Translations under genes and position numbers: made by a program
NCBI GenBank assembly: GCA_963682175.1
Contig: OY821770.1
Location: 18,816,501-18,880,500, forward strand
Direction: 5' to 3'
From: Triglochin maritima
Lineage: Eukaryota; Streptophyta; Magnoliopsida; Alismatales; Juncaginaceae
DNA length: 64,000 nucleotides
Part shown: positions 1 to 10,900 of the stretch, one piece after another
How the letters are laid out: each line of letters opens with the position of its first letter
Numbering within the stretch: the stretch's first letter is position 1
The notes under the pieces: generated by a model
The model's input: the letters and a program-made list of their open reading frames with translations, nothing else
What the model was told of the DNA's origin: nothing
Databases searched by the model: none

Positions 1-183
1 ACCAGGAACGTAACCTAAGTCCTCGATAGAATCACGTGGGGCTGGCAACGACCTTTCCAAACCGAACTCTATTTGGCCTCGTATGTAGACTGTGTACATA
101 CCATTATGTCGAAACCACTAACGATACCGTCGATTTTCTCTCAGATCATATGGTCGACTTTCCTCAAGAATCTGCGGTCTGTC
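1..183 (-). other. Unassigned flank of a copia LTR
   Basis: This stretch lies outside the 3' end of the inverted copia LTR that begins at 184. One minus-strand frame is open except for a single stop, rich in Arg, Tyr and Pro, and looks like the remnant of a coding sequence, but I do not recognise the family. It runs off the left edge, so its extent is unknown. Confidence 0.3.
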
Positions 184-1130
184 TGTAGGATTTCTAGTTT
201 AATTGTACATATATATTTTCAAAAAATTTATGCACAATAAGGATCATTCATATATTTTCTAAGATTTGTTTTTCATGCATGCATCAGTTGTTTTTAATGA
301 TTGCTTAAAACACATCAAAACAAATATTGGGCTCCGAAATTCATCCCTAGAAGTTCTCTAAAACTTTTTGAAGATCCGGAGACGATGAGGATGCTTGTTT
401 CTGCGCTGGATGCCCCCGAGAATTCACCAAACTCTAAACAAGATTGGAGAGAGAAGAGCTAGCCTCTCAATATCCAATAGGGTTTAGAATCTAATTACTA
501 ACCCCTCTTTAGTTCTCTTGAGAAGAAGATCTCTGAAAACTAAAACTAAACTCAATAATTAAGGTGAAATTCGTGGAGAATTATGGAGAGAGAGAAGTTT
601 GCACAAAAAGATAATGCATTAAATTGATTAGGTAATGAGATAAACTTGTATTTATAAGTTCTCTCCAAATTACCTATTCATGTGCAACCACTTGCCCATG
701 ATTTCATGCAAACTTCCATCTAACCATCCATTATTTGTCAACAAATAATCTTAGCCACGAAATAAATCAGTTATGGGCCAATTCCATGCATGATCTAATT
801 AATTCTGCCGAAAACCGTCTAGACCGGTCGACCGTTTGGAGGTTCGGTCGACCGTTGAACCAAGTTTCGGTCGACCGTTAGACACTCGGTCGACCATTCT
901 CAACAGTAAAACTATTTCATCGCAATGTTCGGTCGACCGACCGATAGATTCGGTCGACCGTTCCGAACAGACGAAAATTCCCTGTTATCGGTCGAGACGT
1001 GTCCGGTCGACAGTGCACCGACCGGTCGACCGTTTACTGTTGTTCGGTCGACCGTTGAGCATTGTTCTAGTGATTGGTCAAATTTCGGTTTTACCCCTAC
1101 AAAATTTGATATTTCGGGATTAGTAGTAAA
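184..1130 (-). mobile_element. Copia 3' LTR, inverted, first piece (3' end and middle)
   Basis: The reverse complement ends in AGAAATCCTACA, close to the LTR end AGAAATCCTTCA of the complete element at 25460..34808, and matches its U5, TATA and palindrome-array regions. A forward solo LTR inserted at 1131 interrupts it. If that insert and one copy of its GTAAA duplication are removed, the sequence joins without a gap to 3048..4140. The pair is therefore one LTR of about 2.04 kb, in minus orientation, whose outer 3' end is at 184. Confidence 0.9.
826..1053. repeat. CGGTCGACCG palindrome array in LTR U3
   Basis: Eight exact GGTCGACC cores lie within 228 bp, nearly all within the longer palindrome CGGTCGACCG, with two decayed variants (GGTCGAGA and GGTCGACA). 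The array is in the U3 part of the inverted LTR, upstream of its TATA box. The same array is found at the same place in the LTRs at 25460, 32776 and 53015. Short open frames cross it only because the motif lacks stop codons. Confidence 0.9.
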
Positions 1131-3042
1131 TGAAGGGAATGTGTTCTAAAAGTTTTACTTTTAAATGTCAATTATTGTGAATTGAATGAGAAATCATTTT
1201 GTTCCTTGTTTATGTTATTCGTCTTTTAGAAGTGTTAAGGAAGAGGCTCTTGGTACTTAACCGTAGAGCTCTAAAAGATATTGGTTTACATAAAACAAAA
1301 GATATTCGCAATCATGGTAATTAACATGGGACACTAATTACCGAGTTAAGATTGTCGTGTTGGTCATAGATTATTGTAGCTCTACAAGTGAGTGACAACA
1401 CGGGTACACAAAAGAGGAAAATACTAATTTTATATACTGAATAGACCTAATAAGTAAAACATTATAGAATTGTGTTTTCTGTGTCTTTAATGTTTTACTG
1501 TGTCCTTGGTCCTTTTGATATGAGACTTATATCCGATCACTTAAGAATTGCTTCATTAGACTAGTGTCTTGAGCTATCGATGAGTGTAGTGTAAAGGTAT
1601 TAGTTGGTTAAGTATGACTTTTGTTGGAGAAGATAGTTAGTCAAAAGATTATCATTGCCCTCTTAATTGAGTGATGATATTAGTTGGCTCCTTGATAAAG
1701 CAAAGTTATAATGTGCACAATGTGATTTGAGTTAAGTCACATATTTATAACTAGCTTAAAGAGATCAAGAAATGAATACTAATACAAAGATGACATAATA
1801 CTACTTTGTGTGTATTCTTAATATCATGAGGCAAGGGACGGACACAAGTGGTGCACTCCATCACTAGATGGACCAGGTTTTGGTTCGAGTGGAATTAAGA
1901 CATCTAACTAATTGGGAGCTATAATGTGTAGCTAGATACCGCTTATAGCTTGTGGTATTAAGCTCTTAATATCACTGTCAACTTAGTTTAGATCCTCCCA
2001 TAGCTCACACCACAAAACTGTGAAACAAGAAATGAGGATTTTGAGTTCATAAGATGTGTCGGGTTTCGTATACATGTGGTGAATCGATAAAATCATTATG
2101 TCATGAAAATGACGTATTTAGAATCATGAATTTATATATGAGATGTAAATATATCATGAGGTGTGATTGTTTGATATTACATATAATGATATATTGCATA
2201 GGATATATAAATTAGCTATAACCCCAAAGATCGAATTTTGTTGGGAATCAATCCAAAATTCGATAAGGCAAATTAATTAATTAAATTGGCTAAATCCCCA
2301 AATACGAATTTTGTTGGGAATTAAACCAAAATTCGATAAAAGGCAAATTAATTAAATTTCCTAAAACAAAAAAAAACGAATTTTGTTGGGAATTAATCCA
2401 AAATTCGATAAATGCAAATTAATTAAGGAATTATTGATCATGGTTTTGACTTGGTCAATTATGATTAAATTTGGATGTGGATTAATAAATTTAATATTGG
2501 GAATTGGTCTTAAGAGAGAAAAACATGGAAGAATGGGTCAATGCATAGCCCATGATGTGGAAATTAAAGGAGCCTATAAATAGGCCTAATTTCCTTCATT
2601 AAAAATATATATATGCAAAATTTTCTCTCTCTCTCTCTCTAACCACCCCAATTAATCCATCCGAAATTCCTTAAATAATTTGAGTTTTTGGAGAGTAAAA
2701 TCTCAGGAAAGAAAAAAAGGGTTATTAGCTAGATTCTAAACCCGTTTGGAGATTGATTGACTAGCTCTTTTCTCTCCAACCTTGTTTAGAGTTTGGTGAA
2801 CACGCGGAGGCAATCCACCGGGCGATTCGACCGGCAACGCGACTCCGGATCTTCAAGAGGTTTTAGAGAACCTCTAGGTATGATCTTCTTTGCAATTATT
2901 TGTTTGTTCTAATGCATGATAAATAATTAGGACAAACACATGCATGTCTATATGAAAATCGAAGAAAATATGAATGTTTCGATCCTATATGTTTATAAAA
3001 TTTCGAAAAATATATACATATAATAGGGCACGAAATCCAACA
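1131..3042 (+). mobile_element. Solo copia LTR with target duplication
   Basis: It begins TGAAGGGAATGTG and ends GAAATCCAACA, the same ends as the LTRs of the complete copia element. GTAAA at 1126..1130 is repeated exactly at 3043..3047. No primer-binding site or coding sequence follows the 3' end, so this is a solo LTR left by recombination between two LTRs. A TATA-like TATAAATAGG lies near 2574. Its U3 differs from most relatives: the palindrome array is replaced by a triplicated hairpin unit. It sits inside an older inverted LTR of the same family. Confidence 0.93.
2222..2430. repeat. Triplicated hairpin unit in solo LTR
   Basis: Three imperfect direct copies of a unit of about 70 to 80 bp stand side by side. 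Each holds CGAATTTTGTTGGGAAT followed by CCAAAATTCG, which can pair as a short stem (CGAATTTTG with CAAAATTCG), and each ends in an AATTAATTAA-like tail. Related single-copy hairpins lie at the corresponding place in the other LTRs (for example around 26566..26592), so this copy amplified a local unit. It lies about 150 bp upstream of the TATA-like box. Confidence 0.8.
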
Positions 3043-3047
3043 GTAAA

Positions 3048-4197
3048 TTCACAACTTATGTAACATATTATCCTATGTAACGATAAATCCTAACACCCCA
3101 TAATATTTACATCACATATGAATTTAATTTAGATTCTAATTATGTTACTAATCATAACATAATTTTGATTTTGCTTGTTCACCCCATGTGTCATATTTTC
3201 TACATGAAACCCGACACATCTTATGAACTCAAAATCCCCATTTCTTGTTTCCCAGTTGTGTGGTGTGAGCTATGGGAGAATCTAAACTAAGTTGACAGTG
3301 ATATTAAGAGCTTAATACCACAAGCTATAAGCGGTATCTAGCTACACATTATAGCTCCCAATTAGTTAGATGTCTTAATTCCACTCGAACCAAAACCCGA
3401 TCCATCTAGTGATGGAGTGCACCACTTGTGTTCGTCTCTTGCCTCATGATATTAAGAATACACACAAAGTAGTATTGTGTCATCTTTGTATTAGTATTCA
3501 TTTCTTGATCTCTTTAAGCTAGTTATAAATATGTGACTTAACTCAAATCACATTGTGCACATTATAACTTTGCTTTATCAAGGAGTCAACTAATATCATC
3601 ACTCAATTAAGAGGGGCAATGATAATCTTTTGACTAACTATGTTTTCCAACAAAAGTCATACTTAACCAACCAATGCCTTTACACTACACTTATTGATAG
3701 CTCAAGACACTAGCCTAATCAAGTATTTCTTAAGTGATCGGATATAAGTCTCATATCAAAGGACAAAGGACACAGTAAAATATTAATAACACAGAAACAC
3801 ATTTCTATAATATTTTACTTGTTAGGTCAATTTAGTATACAAAAGTTCTATTTCCCTCTTTTGTGTACCCGTGTTGTCACTCACTTGTAGAGCTACAATG
3901 ATCTATGACCAACACGACAATCTTAACTCGGTAATTAGTGTCACATGTTAATTACCATGATTGCGAATATCTTTTGTTTTATGTAAACCAATATCTTTTA
4001 GAGCTCTACGGTTAAGGACCAAGAGCATCTTCCTTAACACTTCTAAAAGACGAATAACATAAACAAGGAACAAAATGATTTCTCATTCAATTCACAATAA
4101 TTGACATTTAAAAGTAAAACTTTAGAACACATTCTCTTCAATCTCCCACTTGTTATTAAAGTTTTCTTTCACATACATACTCAATGATTTGAGTTTT
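3048..4197 (-). mobile_element. Copia 3' LTR, inverted, second piece, plus internal stub
   Basis: This continues the LTR of 184..1130. Read on the minus strand, the LTR starts at 4140 with TGAAGAGAATGTG. Immediately outside it, 4141..4157 is the complement of the polypurine tract seen at 32759..32775 (AACAAGTGGGAGAT). About 40 further bases match the internal region just before that tract. The likeness then stops near 4197. The rest of the element has been lost, so this is a 3'-terminal fragment of a copia element in minus orientation. Confidence 0.85.
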
Positions 4198-4431
4198 TAA
4201 AAATGCGACATGCTTTGAGAATATATGGAACGAGTTAATTATATTGTAATGCTGTGAGGTAATCCAATATCAAAAGGAGTGTATTTGGATTGCCTTCGTA
4301 TTTTGATTTTTTTGAGCGTGAGATGATTACGTCACAACGACAACAAAAAAAATCCCACGCCAAGCATGGAATGGGGCGGCCAGACGCCCAAGAAAAATTG
4401 TGGGCATGGTGACACTTGTCTCACTCACTTA
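4198..4431. other. No gene seen
   Basis: Anonymous sequence between the truncated copia end and the MITE. It contains a short GC-rich patch with GGCGGCCAGACGCCC near 4375..4389. The last three bases (4429..4431, TTA) are the left target duplication of the MITE. Confidence 0.4.
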
Positions 4432-4860
4432 GAGCACCCTTAACGGGTGCTCTATTTTGGGTGCCCGGGAAGGACGCCCGAAATGTCCTCCCTTAGCGGG
4501 AGGGCGTCCCGGGCGGGGGGTCACGTGGCCGCCCCAATTGGTCCTCAGTTTTTTTTTGTGTTTGTTTTTCAAAAGTGTTTTAAAAAGAATTTAAAATAGT
4601 TTTTCAATTTTTTTATGAAAATAAGTTTTTTATTTGTTTATATTTTCTAGAATTGTTTTGACAATTTTTCGTGTTTTGTCTAGAATTGATCTCGAAATGA
4701 CGTATATGAGAGAGAATGCAGGGCGCTTGAGGTGTTTTTGAGTGTTGTTAAGAAAAATTTAGGAGGTTGATTTGAGCTGACGTGACGGAAAGAGAAGCTG
4801 ACGTGACGGAGAGAGAAACCAGGGCGCCTGAGAACTGCCTGAGCACTGTTAATGATGCTG
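4432..4860. mobile_element. Candidate Tourist/PIF-Harbinger-like MITE
   Basis: The left end GAGCACCCTTAACGGGTGCTC and the complement of the right end CAGCATCATTAACAGTGCTC pair imperfectly as terminal inverted repeats of about 20 bp. TTA precedes position 4432 and follows position 4860, the 3-bp duplication usual for PIF/Harbinger elements. The length of 429 bp and lack of coding sequence fit a non-autonomous element. The left third is GC-rich with its own hairpins, the right two thirds AT-rich. The left end is itself a 9-bp stem around TTAACG or so, which also favours a folded terminus. Confidence 0.65.
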
Positions 4861-4863
4861 TTA

Positions 4864-5339
4864 GGTGTTTTGGTTTTGAAATAAAAAGGAAGAGAGAGAA
4901 AATGTTGAGTTATGGAAAGATAATAGTTTGTAACAATTTTTAGGAAAAATAAAAATGAAAAATTTAAATGAAATTTGGCATAATTCATATTTTCTCTTAC
5001 TCTTCTTCAAATAAAACCAATTTTACTTTATATTTGACTTATAATGATTTTGTAGCATATTTACTTGTAAAATAAAAACACAATTTTTTTTTAAATTTAC
5101 CAATATTCATGTAAGAAATAAACGATGACATACAAATGAGATAAATGATATATATATATTTATTAAATAAAATGAAATGGATGAAAATAAAAAGTCTCGA
5201 TTGAGAAGGTGAAAGATAAAATTCTTGGGACTAAATGTTGTAGTGTAAGAAATATAATACGGTAGAGATTTACAAAAAATGCTATGGTTGTGGATGACCA
5301 ATTGACCGTGTTCAGGGAAAATCCTACCATTACCAACTG
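4864..5339. other. AT-rich spacer, no gene seen
   Basis: AT-rich sequence between the MITE and the MULE with short chance open frames only. I see no domain, repeat structure or RNA gene in it. Confidence 0.4.
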
Positions 5340-5539
5340 AAAAATAACTGAACTGCTATTCGTCGCCGTAAAACTACTTAAATCATCCGTAAGATTACCA
5401 TTTTGCCCCTCTGCCCTTTCTACTAATATAACTCCTCATTTCACTCTTTTAACACAACTTTCTCTTCATATCACACTTTTATTCACCAAATAGAATGTCT
5501 CGGAGGCCAGGGAAAGAGCCAGCGGAGACCCCTGACTAC

Positions 5540-7621
5540 TCACATCTGGTAAATTACCTTGTTTATTTCAATTAATTTTAAAAAAAAATAATTTTGAGTC
5601 GGGCGGTCGCGGGAGACGCCCGACCCAACGATCGGGCGGTCGCCGGAACCGCCTTTTCCGATAACAAGTGTTTTCCATAATGGATGAATCTGCTCTAAAT
5701 AAATTCCATCACCTGACGCGAAACACTCGTACATGGTACAGGCACAAGGAATCCCATGTGTTGTCAAGAAAGCACACCCACAACGATATTCAATTTCATC
5801 ACTTAAGTCCTGCATTCTCTTCAACTCCTGAGTCATTAACGACAAGCAGTGATGCGAAACTCGGCCATTTATATGCTGAAACAGAGGACCTATGTACTGT
5901 GCCAAATTTCGACGTCTCGAATCTTCAAGAAAGTTCCGAATATTCGTCAGCTGCATTTCAATAGACGAGTTCACGCGGTCGAAAAGAGTGTCGAGAGCGG
6001 CAGTCGATTTAGTGATCCACTCTTTCAGAGCCGAATGTGCACTTTCCACCCTACAGTTCGTAGTGTTGCCGAAATGAAGAACTTGATTCGTCCAATTCAA
6101 CACGAATTTTTCCTTATGCACCAACCACGTGTCTTCCACATACTTCGTCAGCACTGGCCAGGACTTGAAAGAATCTTTCAGATTACGGACTGCTCTATCA
6201 TAATCCGTCTGTGAATCAGAAATCATGACTTTCCTCCACCTTCCACGCCTGAAAATCTCTGCAGACTGCTTGTCCTTGCCGAATACGTGGTATGCGTAGT
6301 TGTACACGTCTTTGTTGATATGCCAGGTGCATAGTAAATGAGCTGACTCAGGAAAAACCTCTGCCACTGGTCGCATCAGACCCATCTCCCGGTCCGTAAT
6401 TATTGCTGTCGGGCTAACAATATCCAATAACAGATCTCGCAACCTCTCCAACACCCACCGGTAACTAGACTCGGTCTCATCCTGCAAAATCGCATATCCG
6501 ACGAGGAAATTCATATTTGTTGGAGTAACCCCAACCATCTCAAACAAAGACATCTTGTACTTGTTCGTCTTATACGTCGAATCCATACAGATCACGAATG
6601 GGTATGTACGCAACAACTGAACTGAAGTCGGATGTGCCAAAAATGCGTGAGTCAAGACATTAGTTTCTTCATCTGCCACAATCCAATGCAAATACTTATG
6701 CTGCACTGCCTCTCTGAGAAACTGCTGCGCGAGATTCCTGTCTTCAGATTTCGTCCTCCTCATGTACTCTCTGAAGTTGTAAATGTGCCTTTGATTAGGA
6801 TTATCGTCCGGAAATTTCTTCTTTACCGCCAACAAAATGTTACAGGGTCTTGCTTGTGCCTCTGTCATATCCCGAACAATTTGCTTTGCCCCAGCACTAA
6901 GTCCGCTGACCTGTCGGTGACCCTCTGAATAAACTGCCAATGGGTGGTTGTGCTGCCCAAACATGCTACTAGAAACAATAACCCATCCATCACGATCTCG
7001 TCGCTCCACCACTTTTACCAAAAACCGACAACCGCAACCTTTTCTTTTCGTATTCTTTCGCAGTGCAATACTCGTATCACGAGAACTCATCTCACGTCTG
7101 CGATCACATCTGAGGTAACAATCCATCCGGTTATCTGCTTTCGGTTTGTATGATGATATAACCAAAAAAAATCCGGCTCCTATTGCAACTTGTTTCGCCC
7201 ATTTACAACCTTCCTCGATTGTTGTAAAAATTTCTTTACTGTCAAAAAGCTCACTGTAATCTACTCCATCACCACCGAAATCTTGAAACGGAACCTGAAA
7301 AATTTGAATTTAACAAAAAATTAAAAAAAAACAAAAAAAAACGGGCGTCTGGCTAAACCGCCTCCACCAAGGTGGAGGCGTTTGCCTAACACGCCTCCAC
7401 ATAGGTGGAGGCGGTTTAGACAGACGCCTCCACCTTTGTGGAGGCGTCCATAGGAGACGCCTGCACAAAGGTGGAGGCGTCTGTCTAAACCGCCTCCACC
7501 TATGTGTAGGCGTGTTAGGCAGACGCCTCCACCTTGGTGGAGGCGGTTTAGCCTGACGCCCGAGTCGTGAAAAAAATTCCGCCCCAGTTACCTCGCCGGA
7601 TTCAGGTGCTTCGCCAGACAT
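5540..7621 (-). CDS. MULE transposase (FAR1/MuDR-like, SWIM zinc finger)
   Basis: Two exons fit: 7592..7621 (MSGEAPESGE, donor GTAACT) and 5540..7294 (acceptor TTTTTCAG), together about 594 residues with the frame kept across the 297-bp intron. Without the intron the frame would need a TTG start at 7165 and would lose about 43 conserved residues. Near residues 94 to 127 is a FAR1-type Cys/His segment (GCGCRF ... GQHNHP). The MULE DDE core follows, with likely catalytic residues D248 (ICMDSTY), D311 (ITDRE) and E427 (RVESAHS), and the C-x2-H pair in LCTWH. A SWIM-type finger lies at about 515 to 529 (RCGC ... GIPCAC), where the usual final His is Cys, as in some relatives. It would cut and paste the element in the nucleus. 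No stop or frameshift interrupts the core. The C-terminal end is uncertain: a donor near 5648 and an acceptor near 5549 could replace the last 35 or so residues. Confidence 0.85.
7342..7562. repeat. 221-nt near-perfect hairpin inside the MULE intron
   Basis: Two 107-nt arms (7342..7448 and 7456..7562) are complementary with about four mismatches around a 7-nt loop. Each arm also contains smaller stems built from GCCTCCACC and GGTGGAGGC, so many alternative folds are possible. The whole structure lies in the intron between the two transposase exons. The Pro/Arg-rich frame that runs through it on the minus strand is a product of the repeated motif, not a protein I would call. Confidence 0.92.
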
Positions 7622-7926
7622 TTTCGTGGTGTTGGTACTAGGAATGTGAGTAAAACTGAGTCAAACACCTTATTTAAAGACACTGGACGAAATCGGTATT
7701 AATTGATTTGTTAAGGCAAAAAAGTCATTTTTGGGACGATTGTAGTAGTTTTCCGGCGACGAATAGTAGTTTCCAAAAATAAATACGGCCATCAACAAAA
7801 GAGGAGGAAAATGCAAAAAACCCAACAGCCACACACCAACCCATAAATCCCCAAATCCTCTCCAACATCCATCCTCCTCTCGCCAAGGCCAAACCCAACC
7901 TTGGCCAAGCAGATAATCACTTTCAG
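7622..7926. promoter_or_regulatory. Shared divergent upstream region (MULE gene / host gene)
   Basis: The start codons of the MULE transposase (7621, minus) and the host gene (7927, plus) face away from each other across 305 bp. The left half (to 7774) is MULE terminal repeat, the right half is host sequence with a pyrimidine-rich stretch just before the host ATG (about 7850..7926), typical of plant leaders. I see no clear TATA box for the host gene. The MULE insertion therefore supplies most of the DNA upstream of its core promoter. Confidence 0.6.
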
Positions 7927-10900
7927 ATGGCAGGCGCAACAGCCTCGGGTCTCCTCTCCCTCCACCAAACCCTAGACTTCTCCTTCTCCTTCTCCTCCTC
8001 CCTCCCTCCCCTCCACTCCCTCGCCAAACCCCTCCGCCGCCCCAACCCCGCCTCTTCCTTTTCCATCCGGGCCTCCTCCGCCCCCGCCTTCGCCGACCCC
8101 CGCGACGCCCTCGAGAGGTGCTTTGAGGCCTCCGTCTCCAACTCCGTCTCGACCTCCGTCTCCGCGCTCCCCGTCCTCAAGGGCGAGCACGGCGCCTTCG
8201 GGACCGTCACGTTGGAGAAGTCCAAGCTCGACCTGTCGTCCAAGACCACCAAGTCCAGTCCCGAGGTTAGGGTTGTCGTTTTTTTTAAAAGGTTTTTTTG
8301 GGGTTTTGATTTTGTTATGAAGTTGATTATTTTGTTAAAAAGTTGGTTTGTTTAATTGGTAAGGAGGACGGTCGATTCTCGATTTGTGTTTTGAGTTCGG
8401 AAGAGGTCATTTCTGAGAAATGTTTGTTGGGAACTCAAGTTGTGAATTTCTTGACTCGTAATTGCACTAAAGTTGGCTTTGGAAGTGTTCTCACTTCCGA
8501 AGTATAAACTTTAGGGTTTAATATGTGTGGAAGAAGCTGGTTACTCCCAAGAATTCTGGTTTTCAGAACTGTAGTCTACTGTAGTGGAGTTGGAATGTTA
8601 GTGGTACATATCAAAGTTAATTTTTGTGGGTTCAATTATGGAAGTGAGGATTGTGATTGGCAGGGCAAAGCTAGCGTAAAATATTCAGCTAATCATGGGG
8701 AAAAAAGTACCAAAACCGTTATTCTTGACTTCTTGTTGAGTTCAATTTCAAGTAAATTTGTTGGGATTAAAAAAAAGGGTTTGGGATTAAGGTTGTTCTA
8801 TTGTGGTCGTGAGGATAGTGTCTAGTTTTATATTTTCATTGTGCCCTTGAATTTAAGTTAAATTGGGTTAGTGGAAATTAGAAGTGGTGGCAGCCATTCC
8901 AAGTAAAATAGTTTTACGACATGTAATCTTGGCTCTTTCACTTGTTACAAACCAATCATTTTTAGGTTAAAACCTCAAACTCCCTGTTACCAATAAAAAA
9001 TTCCAATTCCCCACATTTTTACCTTTCTTAGTAGCTGATCATACCTGAAGGATAAGTTAGGAAGGTAGGTTTAACTGAGTTTTTAAAGATGAAATTTAGT
9101 GACATACTTAATGTTGAAAGGATAAGGCTAAAGAGTTTGATGCTTTTATTTGTGAGAGTAATTGTTGGATTGGGTTGAGACTTGAGAGCACACAAGTGTT
9201 TGACAGGTTATTATCCTAATGGATGGTAGAATTGCAACTTGGAGAATGCAGAACCTATTCTCCCTCTCCAAACTGCTTGATCCTTTTTATTCGGGTAGCT
9301 TATAGAGAATACGCATAAATAGCTAAACATATCGATCAAAAATTAAATAGTTAAATAAGCTGCCAGAGTTGGCTGCCACATGTTCTATCGTATTTAGTAT
9401 TTACACCGAAAGGATGAGTTAAAGAGTTATAGTCTTAAAGTAAGGAGTCCAGCTTCCTTTCGGTTTGCACTATTTACTATTTAAGTTATATATTTCCGTC
9501 AAGCTATTTCCACATAAAGTTCTCTTGAGATTAAAAAGAACTCTTATAAACTTATTTTTTTATCGACCTCCTTTAAACTTGGTTCGTATGGGCTACCTTA
9601 TGGCTTATACATGATGTGGCTGCGATCACACACACACACACTAGTGAGCCTGATGTTTAATTTTTTATTTTAAGCCCCCACCATATCCACCACACATCTG
9701 AAATTGTAAGGTACATTATAAAAAAAACGGTTATGCTAATTAAAGATGAGATTAACTGTAAATGAGATCCAATGATGAGATTGTAGAGGGCTTAAACTAA
9801 ATAAGATGAGCCCTGGACTTACTAGAACTTGACCCTATATATATGTATAGTTTGTGTAGCACTAATTATGCTAAAAAATGTATTTTTTAGAACTGAACAT
9901 TTAGATCTTAAAAGTTGTAAGGTTTTAAACATCTGCACTATTTTGCAGACCGCTATTGGTGGAGGGGGTGGTGACATTGGGAAAAAGAATTTTCATGGTG
10001 GAGGTGATGGGGGTGATGATGGAGGGGATGATGATGACTACTTTGATGACTTTGACGATGGAGATGAAGGTGATGATGGTGGATTATTTCGTAGGCGAAT
10101 TGTCTTTGGGGAGGTAGGTTACATTTAGTTCCACATTTTGCATACATTGGCCATTCCATTTTTTCCACATGTTGATAACAGTCCATGTTATTACAGCTTT
10201 TTGATAAAAAGTTTGTTGATGCGGTGCTGCAAGAGTGGAGCAAAACCATGGCAAATTTGCCTGCTGGTCTTCGCCAAGCTTACGAAATGGTGATGTTTCT
10301 TTTTCTCAAATGCATCTTTTTGTATTTTGTTCTTTACATTAATGGTGATGTAATATTTAGGGTTTGGTGAGTTCTGCACAAATGGTGCGGTTCCTGGAAA
10401 TCAATGCAAGACCAACTTCAGTCCGTGCAATTTCTCGTTCTCTCCCGCAGTCTTTATCAAGGGCTTTCATTGGCAGGTAAGATCTTATTGCTTTCATAAT
10501 GTCGAGACACAATCCTATTGTTTGGATTCATTTCTGTGCTTTTTTAGCAATATGACATGAGTACTTTTGCTTTCACAATGTGCTTCCTTTGTCATTAGAT
10601 TAAGTTACATGCTAGGCTAGTATCAAACCGTAATCCTTAAGTTCATCAAAAGTTGAATGTGGGGCTATTTAGGTTGCTCAAATAACTACGTCACACTCAT
10701 AAATTGATCAATTATTTTGGATTTTTATTAGTATAACAATTATTTTTGCAAAACAATTATTTTGGCAAACAATTATTTTGGCAAACCAATGTAAGCACTA
10801 TAAAACCTCTTAGCAGTGTAAGAATGTTTGTTTCTCTCATGCTATAATACTACAAGTCTATAATTATAATGTATTAATGTAATATAAATGATAAAAAATG

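Larger units (their letters stand above)
5349..7774 (-). mobile_element. Mutator-like element (MULE) with TIRs and TSD
   Basis: The left end at 5349 and the complement of the right end at 7774 share CTATTCGTCGCCG, then AAAACTACT, and continue with weaker likeness for about 60 bp (left about 5349..5410, right about 7710..7774). Outside them lie AAAAATAAC (5340..5348) and AAAAATAAA (7775..7783), a 9-bp target duplication with one mismatch, the size typical of MULEs. Inside is one minus-strand transposase gene. The terminal repeats have diverged much more than the coding frame has decayed. The right end is 152 bp upstream of the start codon of the RETICULATA-RELATED gene. Confidence 0.8.

Noticed and set aside
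826..1149. Open frames of 95 and 74 codons across the palindrome array
   Set aside because: They consist of the translated GGTCGACC repeats (RSTV, GRP and similar) in an LTR, with no domain and no conservation of frame between LTR copies.
7310..7591. Pro/Arg-rich extension of MSGEAPESGE
   Set aside because: This is read-through of the intron hairpin; a GT donor and an AG acceptor remove it and join the conserved transposase parts in frame.
7923..8252. Antisense and shifted frames of 65 to 109 codons over host exon 1
   Set aside because: Exon 1 is GC-rich and lacks stops in other frames; only the plus-strand frame joins the seven downstream exons.
8523..8825. 100-codon frame in intron 1
   Set aside because: No recognisable domain, and it lies between a good donor (8266) and acceptor (9948).
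9629..9644. (CA)n run in intron 1 as a regulatory element
   Set aside because: A short simple repeat with nothing else around it.
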